From: Larkinella insperata
GTDB lineage: Bacteria > Bacteroidota > Bacteroidia > Cytophagales > Spirosomataceae
Reading direction: 5' to 3'
DNA length: 64,000 nt
Assembly (NCBI RefSeq): GCF_026248825.1
Contig: NZ_CP110973.1
Location: forward strand, 4,671,501-4,735,500
Shown: positions 1 through 9,642 of the stretch, in pieces
How positions within the stretch are numbered: position 1 is the stretch's first letter
Layout of the letters: every line of letters begins with the position of its first letter
Notes under the pieces: generated by a model
Database searches by the model: none
Seen by the model: the letters and a program-made list of their open reading frames with translations, nothing else
Told to the model about the DNA's origin: nothing
Made by a program: the position numbers and the translations under genes

Positions 1-1
1 G

Positions 2-1600
2 ATTTACAGCGTCGATGTTGAGGTATTCAAAGACACCGACGGCAATGGATACGGGGATTTTAAAGGCATTACCCAACAACTGGACTACCTGAAAAGCCTA
101 GGGGTCGATGCCATTTGGCTGGCGCCCTTTCAGCCCACTCCCAACAAAGACGACGGGTACGATATTTCTGACTTTTACGGTATTGATAAAAACCTCGGTT
201 CGGAAGCGGACTTCGACGAATTCGTGCGGCAGGCACACCAGCGCGGTATTCGGGTATTGATGGATCTGGTCACCAACCACACCTCCGACCAGCACCCGTG
301 GTTTCAGCAGGCCATTCAAAGTAAAAGTTCGCCGTACCGCTCCTGGTACGTGTGGTCGAAAGAACGGCCGGAAAAGTGGGACCGGGGCATGGTGTTTCCC
401 GGCGTTCAGAAAGCGGTCTGGACGTTCAACGAAAAGGCCGGGGAGTATTACTACCACCGCTTTTATGAATCGCAGCCCGATCTGAACACCCAGAATCCGG
501 CGGTGTTGCAGGAAATGCGGAAAATTGTCCGGCACTGGCTGGACAAGGGAATCTCCGGTTTTCGGGTTGATGCCGTGCCGTTTCTGATCGAGGTGGCCAA
601 TGCGGACTTTGACCCAGACGCCCCGGAGCACCAGTTTGATATGATTGCCCAACTGCATCAATACATTCAGTGGCACAAAAGCGACGCTATTTTGCTGGGC
701 GAAGCCAACGTCGACCCCAAAGAGCAGGAACCGTATTTTGGCAAGGATGGACAGGGGATGCAGACCATGTTTAACTTCTTTGCCAACCAGCACCTGTTCT
801 ACGCCCTGGCCACGGGAGAGGTCCAACTGCTGGCCAAGTCGCTGGAAGACACCAAAGACATTCCGCCGACGGCCCAGTGGGCGCAGTTTCTGCGGAACCA
901 TGACGAAATTGACCTGGGGCGGCTCAGCGACGAGGAGCGCAACAAGATCTACGCCAAAATGGGCCCCGACACCAACATGCAGCTTTACGACCGGGGCATC
1001 CGGCGCCGGCTGGCCCCGATGCTCGGCAACCGCCAGTTGATCGACCTGGCCTACAGCCTGTTGTTTTCGCTGCCGGGTACGCCCGTAATCCGTTACGGCG
1101 AGGAAATCGGGATGGGCGACGACCTGAAGTTGCCCGAACGCATGTCGGTCCGGACGCCCATGCAGTGGTCGGGTGCCCAGAACGCCGGTTTCTCGACCAC
1201 CGCCAAAACCGTGCGTCCCGTCATCAGTCAGGGGCCGTACGCGTACTCAAAGGTGAACGTTGCTCAGCAACTGGCCGATTCGTCTTCGTTGCTGAACACG
1301 GTCAAAACGTTAAGCCGGTTGCGGAAGTCGTGCCCGGAGATTGGCTGGGGCGAATGGGAGATTCTTGACACCGGTTCTCCGAACGTCCTGGCGATCCGGT
1401 ACGACTGGCAGGGGCAATCGCTGCTGATGCTGCATAATTTTAAACCCGGGGAGCAAAAATTTCGACTGGATCCGGAAACGAAGAACGGACAAACGTTGGT
1501 GAGTTTGCTGGATAAAACCGAAAGTAAGGCCGAAAACGACGGGAAGTTTACGGTTCAACTGCGCGGTTATGGCTACAATTGGTACCGGTTAACGAAATAA
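2..1600 (+). CDS. GH13 alpha-amylase family enzyme, trehalose-synthase-like (5' end cut off)
   Basis: The reading frame is open from base 2, so the start lies upstream of the window. The visible 532 residues form a GH13 (beta/alpha)8 barrel. The opening DTDGNGYGDFKGI and the DDGYDISDFYGI stretch resemble trehalose synthase (maltose glucosyltransferase) and related GH13 enzymes. The catalytic set is present: nucleophile Asp in GFRVDAVPF (near base 570), acid/base Glu in LLGEANVD (near 702) and the transition-state Asp in RNHDEIDL (near 903). The C-terminal beta domain follows. No maltokinase domain is fused. It ends 30 bases from the convergent TreY-MalQ fusion, so a role in glucan/trehalose interconversion is likely. 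Another alpha-glucosidase specificity cannot be excluded from sequence alone. The GH13 call is firm; the substrate is inference. Confidence 0.85.
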   Translation: MYSVDVEVFKDTDGNGYGDFKGITQQLDYLKSLGVDAIWLAPFQPTPNKDDGYDISDFYGIDKNLGSEADFDEFVRQAHQRGIRVLMDLVTNHTSDQHPWFQQAIQSKSSPYRSWYVWSKERPEKWDRGMVFPGVQKAVWTFNEKAGEYYYHRFYESQPDLNTQNPAVLQEMRKIVRHWLDKGISGFRVDAVPFLIEVANADFDPDAPEHQFDMIAQLHQYIQWHKSDAILLGEANVDPKEQEPYFGKDGQGMQTMFNFFANQHLFYALATGEVQLLAKSLEDTKDIPPTAQWAQFLRNHDEIDLGRLSDEERNKIYAKMGPDTNMQLYDRGIRRRLAPMLGNRQLIDLAYSLLFSLPGTPVIRYGEEIGMGDDLKLPERMSVRTPMQWSGAQNAGFSTTAKTVRPVISQGPYAYSKVNVAQQLADSSSLLNTVKTLSRLRKSCPEIGWGEWEILDTGSPNVLAIRYDWQGQSLLMLHNFKPGEQKFRLDPETKNGQTLVSLLDKTESKAENDGKFTVQLRGYGYNWYRLTK

Positions 1601-1630
1601 TTCCCACCCTTTTCGGCCTTTCGGGTTGTT

Positions 1631-4600
1631 TTACCAACGGTTATAGAGCGTGGTCCACTCCCGAAGCCGGGTTTCCTCGGCTTCGGTGAGCTGGCCCGGC
1701 AACAGGCGCCAGAGCCAGTTGTTTTCGGTGCCCGCCGGGGTGTTGATCCGGGCCGTCTCGTCCAGCCCCAGGACATCCTGCACCGGCAGGATCACCGTTT
1801 TGGCTACCGACGCGTAAACGAGCTGCGCCAGGGCCAAGTGCACGTTGCTTTCGTTGACGGGTCGGCCAACGTACTGGTTTACTTTCTTCTGGATGTCCTT
1901 GCCTAAATCCTGACGGTACCAGCCCCGCGTCGTGTTGTTGTCGTGGGTGCCGGTGTAGGCGATAAAGTTTGTCGTGTAGTTGTGCGGAATGTGCGGTGAC
2001 TGCGGCAATTCCTTGTGAAACGCAAACTGAATTACCTTCATGCCCGGTAGCTTGAACGCGTCCCGAAGTTCGTAGACCGATTCACTGATATCGCCGAGAT
2101 CTTCGGCCACCAGCGCGAGCGTACCGAGTTCTTTTTCCAGCGCCTGGAAGAAATCGTTGCCGGGGCCGGGTCTCCACTCGCCCTTAATGGCGGTTTTCTC
2201 ATCCGCCGGTACTTCCCAGTATTCATCCAGGGCGCGGAAATGGTCGATGCGTACGAGGTCGTACAGCTCGGCATTCTTCTGAATCCGCCGGATCCACCAG
2301 TCGTAATTGCGTTCTTTAAGCCGATCCCAGCGGAAAATGGGCATTCCCCAAAGCTGACCGTTGGCGTTGAAATAATCGGGCGGCACACCGGCCACCGATA
2401 CCAGTTTGCCTGTTTCATCCAGACTGAAAATATCTGGGTGCGACCAGACATCGGCTGAATCGTAGCTTACGTAAAACGGCAGGTCGCCCAGCAGGTGAAT
2501 GGCCTGGTCGTTGCAGTAGGTTTTGAGCCGGTGCCACTGGCGCGAAAACATAAACTGTTCCCACTTCACTTTTTCCATCGCTTCGGCCTGTTGCTCGGCA
2601 AAGGTTTTCAACGCATCGGGTTGCCGCAGACGGTATTCTTCCGGCCACTGAAACCAGGCCTTCCCCTGGTGCTGATCTTTGAGCGCCATGTAAAGCGCAA
2701 AGTCGTGGAGCCAGTGGTTTTCCTGTTCACAAAACGGCCGGAAGGCTTCCTGCAAAGCAGCATTCTCCCCGCTTTTGAAGGTTTGAAAAGCTTTTTCCAG
2801 CAATTCTTTCCGAACGTTTTCGGCGCCCGCATAATCCACTTTATCCTTGACGGGTAGCTTGCTGGCTTTCAAATCTTCCGGCGTTAGCAGACCGTCCTGC
2901 GCCAAGACTTCCGGACTCAGCAGGAGGATGTTTCCGGCCATGCTGGAGAAAGTGCTGTAAGGCGAGTGGCCCGTGCCCGCTTCGGTCGGGTTGAGCGGCA
3001 GAATTTGCCAGTAATGCTGACGGCTGCGGCTGAGAAAGTCGGCAAACGCCCAGGCTTCCGGTCCCATATCACCCACGCCAAAGGCCGACGGCAGGGAGGT
3101 AATGGGCAGCAACAGACCCGCACTGCGGCCGGTCAGGCTCGGCTGGAGGTGCAAAACCGCCAACGGCAGAGTCTGGAACAACTCCTTAACCGCCAGGGTG
3201 TCGGAAGCCAGGCCGGTGGTTTTGATAAAGACGTTTTTCCACTCGACGGGTGCATCCGGCGGTAGCACAATGCGGGTATCTTTCCAGTCCAGAGCCGTCA
3301 CGGCTTTGTTTTGCTGCTGGCTCATAACGCCCAGGTGAAGCGGCACGACCACCACCACCCAATTTTGCCGTTGCCGACGCGCAAACGCCAGTACGTGGTC
3401 TTTGTAACGGCCCTCCACGGCTAGCGGGATGTATTGACCCTGCGCAAAAAGCTCGGGTTGTTGTTTCCGTTCGTTCAGCAGCGTGTGGGTCAGCCAGAGT
3501 TTGATGCGGGCATCGTACCGGTTTTCCCAGAGGGTTTCCAGCAACGCGGGGTCGGGTTCGGCGTCTTCCGCAGTAAGCTCGTCCAGCCATTGCAGGCGTT
3601 TTTCGTAGTCGACGGGTCGGCGGTTGTCCGGGTCGACGAGGCTGAAATCCCACAGTTCGCAGCCCTGATAAATGTCGGGAACCCCGGGACAGGTGGTTTT
3701 GAGGACAACCTGAGCCAGCGAATTGATGATGCCAAAATCGGCCACCTGCCGGTGGAATTTCTGGAAGCTTTTCCAGAACGGTTTTTTGGGGTTCAGCAAC
3801 TGCCGAACAAAGTTTTTCGTCGCTTCCTCATACTCCGTATCGGGCGAATTCCAGTCGGAATGCACCTTGGCCTCCCGCAGGGCTTTCTCCAGGTACTGCT
3901 CCATCCGGTTGTCGAAATCATCGGCATCCTGACCGGGCATTGGATAAGCCCCCACCAGCGTCTGGTAGATAAAATATTCGTCGTTGGCGTCGGGCGCTCC
4001 GTTCTTTTTCAAACCGGCGTTGAGCTGCTGCCATTCCTGTACGGTTTTAACCCACAGATCGGGTTGGGCGGTCAGGGCGTTGAGCCGCGCCCGAACGTCC
4101 TCCCCGCGTTTGGTGTCGTGGGTCGAAGTACCGTTCAAGGCCAGGGGCCAGTGCTGCTGGCGTTCCTGCATGAGCCGGTGAAACTCGTTGGGGTCGGTCC
4201 CGAAAGCCTCCGGTGAATCGCCAACTTCGTTGTGCCCAATAAACCGGTTGTAGGTATACATCAGCGTGTCTTCGACGCCTTTCGCCATCAGCGGCCCCGA
4301 CACCTGCATGCAGCGCTGGTAGAAATAGGCCACCTGCTGATTAAACGTTTCGTTTCCTTCCTGCGGCTTTTTCAGGAACACTTCTTCCAGCAGGTTAATG
4401 GCGGTTTTCAGTTCGGGTTTATCGTTCCGGACCTGATCCAGAATTTCCTGAACGGCCGTGGCCTCGGTTTGACCCAGCGGAAACTGGTTGCCGTAGTACC
4501 GGTACACGGGGCAATAAACCAGAAACGCGCCGATAGCCGCCTGCAGGCTGTCAACCGGCAGGATCGCCAGTGCATTTTCCTCCACCAGATTCAATTCCAG

Positions 4601-5860
4601 AAAATACCGGTACAGGTTATTCAGCTCGCCCCCCATGTGCTGATTGAGAATGGCGGCTTTTTTGTCCAGAACCTGCCGCTGAACGGGCGTTTTGTCGCCG
4701 GTGAGTTGTTGATACAACTGGGTAAAGGCGTCCTTGCCGGCCGGGTAGGTCAGCACGTTGTTGACCTGCGCCAGATACTCGTAGCCGGAAGTGCCTTGAA
4801 TGGGCCAGGTAACGGGGAGTTCTTCGTTCAGTTCCAGAATTTTTTCAACGACGATGTACATCTCTTCCCCGACCAGTTCCCGCAGCCGTTCGAGGTACTG
4901 GGTGGGGTTGTACAGACCGTCGATGTGGTCGATTCGCAAACCGGTAAAAATTCCTTCTTCCAGCCAGGTTTTCAATTGCCGGTGAAAAGATGCGAAAACC
5001 GTTTCATCCTGAATGTTCAGGCCAATGAGGCTGTTGACCGTAAAAAAGCGCCGGAAATTGATTTGCTGCCCGGTTTCTTCGTACGACCCCAGCCGGTACA
5101 CCTGCTCATCGGCCAGCTGCTGGAGTTGCTGCGGGTCTGCATTAATGACTTTCAGCCGGGCTTTGATATAATTTTTAATCGTCGCGTTTTTTAGCAGGGC
5201 CGTAAGCTGCTGGCGGAATTCAGTCATCGCCAAACCGTATGCTTCCGGTTCTTCCACGAGCTGCACCTGCCGGATCTGATCAATCAGTTGCCTGATGGCT
5301 TCGGGGGCCGGTTCATCCGTGGTTTGCAGGATGGTCGGGTAGGAACGTAACCGCAGGGGGTAGACGGAATCGTAGTACTGAAAGACCAGCCGACCGTCCT
5401 GGTAATGGACGGTAAGTTCCCGGTTTTTTATGACTTCCTCCAGCGGAGCGCCCAGAAACGGGACCAGCACCCGACCGTGAAAAAGCCGACTCGTCCAAGC
5501 GGTATCAAAAAAAGAAGCAAAGCGCGACAAGGGGCCTTTTTCCAGCACGTCCATCAGCCAGGGATTGTGCGGATGAAACGCCATGTGGTTTGGAACAATG
5601 TCCTGAAGCCAGCCAATTCCCTGGTTGCGGAGCCGCTTGCTGAGTGCTTTAAGTTGGTTTTCCGTGCCGATCTCCGGATCGACGCGCTCCGGATTGACCC
5701 CATCATACCCGTGCTGGCTACCCGGCACGGATTCAAAAATCGGCGACGCATACAGCGCGCCAATGCCTAGCTTTTCCAGGTAGGGAAGTATTTTTTCAAC
5801 GTCTTTGAACGTAAAATCTTTATGAAACTGAATGCGGTACGTGGTAACGGGATTGTTCAT
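1631..5860 (-). CDS. Fusion of maltooligosyl trehalose synthase (TreY) and 4-alpha-glucanotransferase (MalQ)
   Basis: This 1409-residue protein carries two complete glucan enzymes. Residues 1 to about 905 are a GH13 TreY, which rearranges the reducing-end bond of maltooligosaccharides to give maltooligosyl trehalose. Its catalytic stretches are GLRIDHIDGLYNP, VVEKILELNEELP and STHDTKRGEDVRAR. From about residue 910, beginning SLTGRSAGLLLPITSLPS, is a GH77 MalQ of about 500 residues, which transfers alpha-1,4-glucan segments. Its nucleophile stretch is DLVRIDHFRALDEYW, its acid/base is in LVAEDLGDIS and its third Asp is in YTGTHDNNTTRGWY. Both halves are near the normal length of the free-standing enzymes and no linker of unusual composition is visible. 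The ATG at 5860 gives the expected TreY start (TTYRIQFHKDF). No TreZ hydrolase is in the window. MalQ may lengthen short maltodextrins for TreY; that is inference. Confidence 0.92.
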   Translation of the reverse strand: MNNPVTTYRIQFHKDFTFKDVEKILPYLEKLGIGALYASPIFESVPGSQHGYDGVNPERVDPEIGTENQLKALSKRLRNQGIGWLQDIVPNHMAFHPHNPWLMDVLEKGPLSRFASFFDTAWTSRLFHGRVLVPFLGAPLEEVIKNRELTVHYQDGRLVFQYYDSVYPLRLRSYPTILQTTDEPAPEAIRQLIDQIRQVQLVEEPEAYGLAMTEFRQQLTALLKNATIKNYIKARLKVINADPQQLQQLADEQVYRLGSYEETGQQINFRRFFTVNSLIGLNIQDETVFASFHRQLKTWLEEGIFTGLRIDHIDGLYNPTQYLERLRELVGEEMYIVVEKILELNEELPVTWPIQGTSGYEYLAQVNNVLTYPAGKDAFTQLYQQLTGDKTPVQRQVLDKKAAILNQHMGGELNNLYRYFLELNLVEENALAILPVDSLQAAIGAFLVYCPVYRYYGNQFPLGQTEATAVQEILDQVRNDKPELKTAINLLEEVFLKKPQEGNETFNQQVAYFYQRCMQVSGPLMAKGVEDTLMYTYNRFIGHNEVGDSPEAFGTDPNEFHRLMQERQQHWPLALNGTSTHDTKRGEDVRARLNALTAQPDLWVKTVQEWQQLNAGLKKNGAPDANDEYFIYQTLVGAYPMPGQDADDFDNRMEQYLEKALREAKVHSDWNSPDTEYEEATKNFVRQLLNPKKPFWKSFQKFHRQVADFGIINSLAQVVLKTTCPGVPDIYQGCELWDFSLVDPDNRRPVDYEKRLQWLDELTAEDAEPDPALLETLWENRYDARIKLWLTHTLLNERKQQPELFAQGQYIPLAVEGRYKDHVLAFARRQRQNWVVVVVPLHLGVMSQQQNKAVTALDWKDTRIVLPPDAPVEWKNVFIKTTGLASDTLAVKELFQTLPLAVLHLQPSLTGRSAGLLLPITSLPSAFGVGDMGPEAWAFADFLSRSRQHYWQILPLNPTEAGTGHSPYSTFSSMAGNILLLSPEVLAQDGLLTPEDLKASKLPVKDKVDYAGAENVRKELLEKAFQTFKSGENAALQEAFRPFCEQENHWLHDFALYMALKDQHQGKAWFQWPEEYRLRQPDALKTFAEQQAEAMEKVKWEQFMFSRQWHRLKTYCNDQAIHLLGDLPFYVSYDSADVWSHPDIFSLDETGKLVSVAGVPPDYFNANGQLWGMPIFRWDRLKERNYDWWIRRIQKNAELYDLVRIDHFRALDEYWEVPADEKTAIKGEWRPGPGNDFFQALEKELGTLALVAEDLGDISESVYELRDAFKLPGMKVIQFAFHKELPQSPHIPHNYTTNFIAYTGTHDNNTTRGWYRQDLGKDIQKKVNQYVGRPVNESNVHLALAQLVYASVAKTVILPVQDVLGLDETARINTPAGTENNWLWRLLPGQLTEAEETRLREWTTLYNRW

Positions 5861-6000
5861 ACGTTTAAGTTGATCCGGCCTGCCCGTCGCCCTGAGACGG
5901 TGGCCTGTTGTATTTTCTAAAGGCAGACCCAGCTGAATGGTTTGCAGCCGGGAAGGCTAATTAGCGAACGGCACAGGGGCAGCCGGAACCGTGTTTGCAT

Positions 6001-6040
6001 AAAAAGGCGGCAAGCAATCCTGCTGATTACCTGCCGCCTT
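6001..6040 (-). terminator. Rho-independent terminator of the DUF892 gene
   Basis: A 9-base perfect stem (AAGGCGGCA at 6004-6012, TGCCGCCTT at 6032-6040) is followed on the minus strand by a short U run (TTTTT at 6001-6005). It lies 23 bases beyond the stop codon of the DUF892 gene. Confidence 0.8.
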
Positions 6041-6062
6041 CCTACGTTTTATGCGAGTCTGA

Positions 6063-6581
6063 TTACTCGCCTTTAGCTTCTTCATTTACGGAACTTACCG
6101 CAATATCTGTCAGCAGGGAGTCGGTTTTCTTTTCTTCTTCTAGCGTGGTTTCCAGTAGTTTAGCGGCTTCCTTGTAGCCCAGTACGCCGGCCAGGGTTTT
6201 CAGCGTACCGTACGAAGCGATTTCGTAATGCTCCACTTTCTGAGCCGCCGAGATCAGGGCCACATCCCGCGTCAGGGTGCCATCCTCGGTATCACTGATG
6301 AGTTCTTCCGCTTCTTTAATCAGACCTTCCATGGCTTCGCATTTCTTGGCCGACGCTTTTTCGCCAACGCCTTCGAATACCTGCTCCAGACGCGTGATTT
6401 GTTTTTCGGTTTCGGCCAAATGTGTGTCGAAAGCCTCCCGCAACTGGTCGGAAGTTGCTGATTTCGCCATTTTAGTCAACGCCTTGGTCAGGTGTTTCTC
6501 GGCCCAATAAATGTCTTTCAATTCATCTACGAATAATTCCTTCAACTCGCCTTGATCGGTCGTTTCTTTTGACTTTGCCAT
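6063..6581 (-). CDS. DUF892 / YciE-YciF ferritin-like protein
   Basis: The protein has 172 residues if it starts at the ATG at 6581 (MAKSKETT). A GTG at 6605 would add eight residues and is less likely, because AAAAGAA lies just before the ATG. The sequence is almost wholly helical and fits the DUF892 (YciE/YciF) four-helix ferritin-like family: LKELFVDELKDIYWAEKHL near the N-terminus, HLAETEKQITRLE in the second helix, and QKVEHYEIASYGTL in the third, with the expected Glu/His positions for a di-metal site. Family members are linked to stress and stationary phase in other bacteria, but their reaction is not established. It is a single gene with its own terminator. Confidence 0.88.
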   Translation of the reverse strand: MAKSKETTDQGELKELFVDELKDIYWAEKHLTKALTKMAKSATSDQLREAFDTHLAETEKQITRLEQVFEGVGEKASAKKCEAMEGLIKEAEELISDTEDGTLTRDVALISAAQKVEHYEIASYGTLKTLAGVLGYKEAAKLLETTLEEEKKTDSLLTDIAVSSVNEEAKGE

Positions 6582-6744
6582 TTCTTTTAAAGTTTGTTTA
6601 CTCACAAAGTCTAACCGGCAAGCCCTTTTTTTGTTTACGTTTAAAAATCATCCGGACCAGCTCCCAGCAGCCGCGCAGCCAATTGGTGCCGGCGGCATCT
6701 GTCCCAAGGAGTCTGGCAAACAACTTTTTAGACCCTGAATTCGT

Positions 6745-7344
6745 ATGAGTGAGGATTTGCACGGAAATGTTCCCGATTCTTTTCCCGTTGCCCTGGTGAT
6801 TATTGACATGATCAATGACCTGGAATTTCCGGAAGGGGAAGCCTTTCTGGAACCGGCTACCAGAGCAGCCGGGAAAATCGCCGTTCTGAAAGAAAAAGCC
6901 CGTAAACAGAACATTCCGGTTATCTACGCCAACGACAATTTTGGCCGCTGGCGTTCGGATTTTACCGAAGTGGTTGATCACTGCCTGAACGACGGGGTGC
7001 GGGGGCAGCCGCTGGTCGAACTGCTTCGCCCGAATTCCGACGATTATTTTGTGCTCAAACCCAAGCATTCGGCCTTCTACGCCACCACGCTGGAAACGCT
7101 GCTGGAGTATTTGAAAGCCAAACGTTTAATCCTCACCGGAATCAGTGCGGACGTTTGTGTGCTGTTTTCGGCCAGCGATGCCTACATGCGCGAGTTTCAG
7201 TTGTACATCCCGTCGGATTGTGTGGCTTCCGGCTCCGCCCAGCACACCCAGGAAACCCTGGAGTACGTCGAGCGCGTTCTGAGCGCGGATACAACACCGT
7301 CCGATCAGCTTAACCTGGAGGAGCTTTGCCGGACCGGGGAGTGA
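6745..7344 (+). CDS. Isochorismatase-family cysteine hydrolase
   Basis: This 199-residue protein has the alpha/beta fold and catalytic triad of isochorismatase-like hydrolases: Asp21 in VIIDMINDLEF, Lys107 in VLKPKHSAFY and nucleophile Cys138 in ISADVCVLFSA. The family includes nicotinamidases, N-carbamoylsarcosine amidases and isochorismatases. The sequence gives no reliable sign of substrate. It is divergent from the DUF892 gene and convergent with the first LytS-type kinase, so it is probably transcribed alone. The ATG at 6745 gives a normal N-terminus and no signal peptide, so it is cytoplasmic. Confidence 0.85.
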   Translation: MSEDLHGNVPDSFPVALVIIDMINDLEFPEGEAFLEPATRAAGKIAVLKEKARKQNIPVIYANDNFGRWRSDFTEVVDHCLNDGVRGQPLVELLRPNSDDYFVLKPKHSAFYATTLETLLEYLKAKRLILTGISADVCVLFSASDAYMREFQLYIPSDCVASGSAQHTQETLEYVERVLSADTTPSDQLNLEELCRTGE

Positions 7345-7372
7345 CGGCCCGCCCGGTGCGGTTCTGGAACGG

Positions 7373-8443
7373 TCAGGGAGCCTCGGGGGCCAGGAGCGGC
7401 AGGGCTACCGTGAAATACGTTTGATCGGAGGTGACGATGGGGTCGGTTTGGGCCAGGAGACGGTATTTGGCCAGAATATTCGACAGCCCCACCTGATTGG
7501 AGGCTACGCGCCCGGTTTTGCGCTGGAGGTTGTTGCGGACGATCAGCCGCCCGACCTGCGTGGTTTTGATTTCGATCAGCAGCGGTTTGTTGCTGTGGAT
7601 GACGTTGTGCTTGACGGCATTTTCGACCAGCATCTGCAAGGTCAGCGGGGGGAGTTTGTAGGCCCTGAACGGTTCGGAAACTCCGATTTCCAGCCGGATG
7701 CCCGCGCCGTAGCGGGTTTTGAGCAGGTGAAAATACGACTGAATGAAGCCCAGCTCGGTTTCCAGCGTGGTCAGTTCGCCCTCGTTGGTCTGGAGTAAAT
7801 ACCGGTAGACTTTCGACATTTCATCCACAAATTCTTCGGCCCGCTCGGGTTCGTCGGCAATCAGCGAAGAGAGCGAATTGAGGCTGTTGAACAGAAAATG
7901 CGGGTTTACCTGGCTTTTCAGACTTTCGTACTGGCTTTGCAGATTCACTTTTTTCAGCTGCTCTTTTTCCAGCGTGTTTTCCCGCCATTTGTTGAGGGAA
8001 TAAACGCCCTCATCAATGCCGACCGACACCAGATTGGCCAGTAGATTGATTAGCAGGATTTGCCAGGTGGCGGCTGGGTTGTGCTGATACCCAAACAGGT
8101 GGAAGGTGTCGTACAGGAAAATGCCACCCAGAATGAAAAACGGCGTAACCAGCATAAATACCAGCAGCAGGCGCCAGACCCGCTGCCAGGTCTGGCCGAT
8201 GTTGGGGTACCGCCGAACAACGAGTTGCGTCAGCTGATCGAGGGAGAACAGACAGGCGCTGCCAATGGTCAGATTCAGCAGGGTCGCGGCTACAAACGTC
8301 CGCCAATCCGCCAAATACCGATCGCCGACCACCCAGTAGGAAATGATCGGAATAAACCAGGGAAACAGCAGCAGAAAGTGCCACTGACTCTGTTTCCGAA
8401 GACGCGGTACACGACGAAACAAATCAAAAAAAGAGGACTGCAT
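7373..8443 (-). CDS. LytS/YpdA-type sensor histidine kinase (orphan, copy 1)
   Basis: This protein of 356 residues starts at the ATG at 8443; the GTG at 8491 is less likely. The N-terminal half has about four membrane helices (for example FLLLFPWFIPIISYW and LLLVFMLVTPFFILGGIFL) and no extracytoplasmic sensor domain of any size. A short coiled linker leads into the His_kinase domain with phosphoacceptor His in NPHFLFNSLNSLSSL, then an HATPase with the N box LVENAVKHN. The glycine-rich ATP lid is weak (NQVGLSNILAKY). The usual LytTR response regulator is not next to it. The next gene upstream is a close paralogue, so the pair probably arose by tandem duplication. Ligand and partner are unknown. 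Confidence 0.88.
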   Translation of the reverse strand: MQSSFFDLFRRVPRLRKQSQWHFLLLFPWFIPIISYWVVGDRYLADWRTFVAATLLNLTIGSACLFSLDQLTQLVVRRYPNIGQTWQRVWRLLLVFMLVTPFFILGGIFLYDTFHLFGYQHNPAATWQILLINLLANLVSVGIDEGVYSLNKWRENTLEKEQLKKVNLQSQYESLKSQVNPHFLFNSLNSLSSLIADEPERAEEFVDEMSKVYRYLLQTNEGELTTLETELGFIQSYFHLLKTRYGAGIRLEIGVSEPFRAYKLPPLTLQMLVENAVKHNVIHSNKPLLIEIKTTQVGRLIVRNNLQRKTGRVASNQVGLSNILAKYRLLAQTDPIVTSDQTYFTVALPLLAPEAP

Positions 8444-8571
8444 AAATCGACCGTATCCACTGAATGTAACGGTTTGGGAGACGCCCAACACGGCCTTCGT
8501 GGATTAGTTGCTCAAATTTCGGTCTGAATTGCGAAAAGCGGTGTCTGAATTGCGGTTTATTTAACACCTGG

Positions 8572-9642
8572 TCACGGCCGGGCGGGTTGCGAAACCAGCA
8601 AGGGCAGCGAAACCTCGAAATGCGTGTCGGTTTCCTGCACGCGCACTTCTTCCGGTGTGAGCTGCCGGAACTTGGCCAGCAAATTGGTTAGTTTGGCCTG
8701 GGAGAGGTCCATTTTGACGGTTTTTCGCTGCAAATTATTCCGAATTAGTAAACGCCGGTCCTGCGTGGTTTGGATTGTGATGAACAGCGGCCGGCTGGCG
8801 CTCATGATGTTGTGTTTGATAGCGTTATCAATCAGAGTCTGGAGGCTCAAAGGCGGTAACAGATGATCCAGCAACGTAGCATCGGTAGAGTGATCAATGC
8901 GCAGACCGGAGCCATAACGGGTTTGCAACAGATCGACGTAATTGGCCATGAATTCCAGTTCCGTTTGCAGGCTAACCAGCTCGCGGGTATTGGACTGAAG
9001 CAAGTACCGGTATACTTTAGAAAGCTGGTCGACAAACTGTTCGGCCCGCTGCTGATCTTCGCCGATGAGCGAGGAGAGCGAAGTCAGGCTGTTGAAGAGA
9101 AAGTGGGGATTAATTTTCAGCTTCAGCGTATCGAGCTGGTGCTGGAGAGTGGCCTGCCGAAGCTGTTCATTTTCGGTTTGGTCGAGGTGCCACTGCCGGT
9201 AGGTATAAAACACATTCAGCGCTACGCAGAAGCAGAGGTCAAACACCAGTCCCAGGACCAGAATGGGGCGGACCGTCTGCCAGTCCAGCGTAACGCCCAG
9301 ACTGGGGAAGAGGCTGTAGGTAAACAAATCCAGCACCGCCAGGCCAACGGTAAGCCCACCCACCAGCACCAGCATGACGAGGGTGCGCCGGGTGGCCCGC
9401 TCAACCCCGGGAAACCGGCGAAGGACCCAGCGTACGGCCAGCGTCAGGGTAATCACCGATAGCCAGTAAAGGAAAAAAATAACCGCGGTACCGAGGAGGA
9501 ATACCCGCCCGTCTTGAAAGTAGTTGGGGCCAAGGAAAAAGTAGTTGCCGACGGGAAACAGGATCGGCATCATCAGAATGTGATACCAAAGTTCCCAGCG
9601 GGAGAAAAATGCGGTTGAGCGCCGGTAAACCTTTTGAATCAT
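8572..9642 (-). CDS. LytS/YpdA-type sensor histidine kinase (orphan, copy 2)
   Basis: This 356-residue protein starts at the ATG at 9642 (MIQKVYRRS); the in-frame TTG at 9648 is unlikely. It has the same plan as its downstream neighbour: four membrane helices, a linker, the phosphoacceptor stretch NPHFLFNSLTSLSSL, and an HATPase with the N box LIDNAIKHN. The shared segments (QRAEQFVDQLSKVYRYLLQ here, ERAEEFVDEMSKVYRYLLQ in copy 1) show that the two are paralogues. The ATP lid is again degenerate. The 128-base gap and shared strand suggest cotranscription. No response regulator is encoded nearby; the nearest LytTR gene is 27 kb away and has its own kinase. Confidence 0.88.
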   Translation of the reverse strand: MIQKVYRRSTAFFSRWELWYHILMMPILFPVGNYFFLGPNYFQDGRVFLLGTAVIFFLYWLSVITLTLAVRWVLRRFPGVERATRRTLVMLVLVGGLTVGLAVLDLFTYSLFPSLGVTLDWQTVRPILVLGLVFDLCFCVALNVFYTYRQWHLDQTENEQLRQATLQHQLDTLKLKINPHFLFNSLTSLSSLIGEDQQRAEQFVDQLSKVYRYLLQSNTRELVSLQTELEFMANYVDLLQTRYGSGLRIDHSTDATLLDHLLPPLSLQTLIDNAIKHNIMSASRPLFITIQTTQDRRLLIRNNLQRKTVKMDLSQAKLTNLLAKFRQLTPEEVRVQETDTHFEVSLPLLVSQPARP

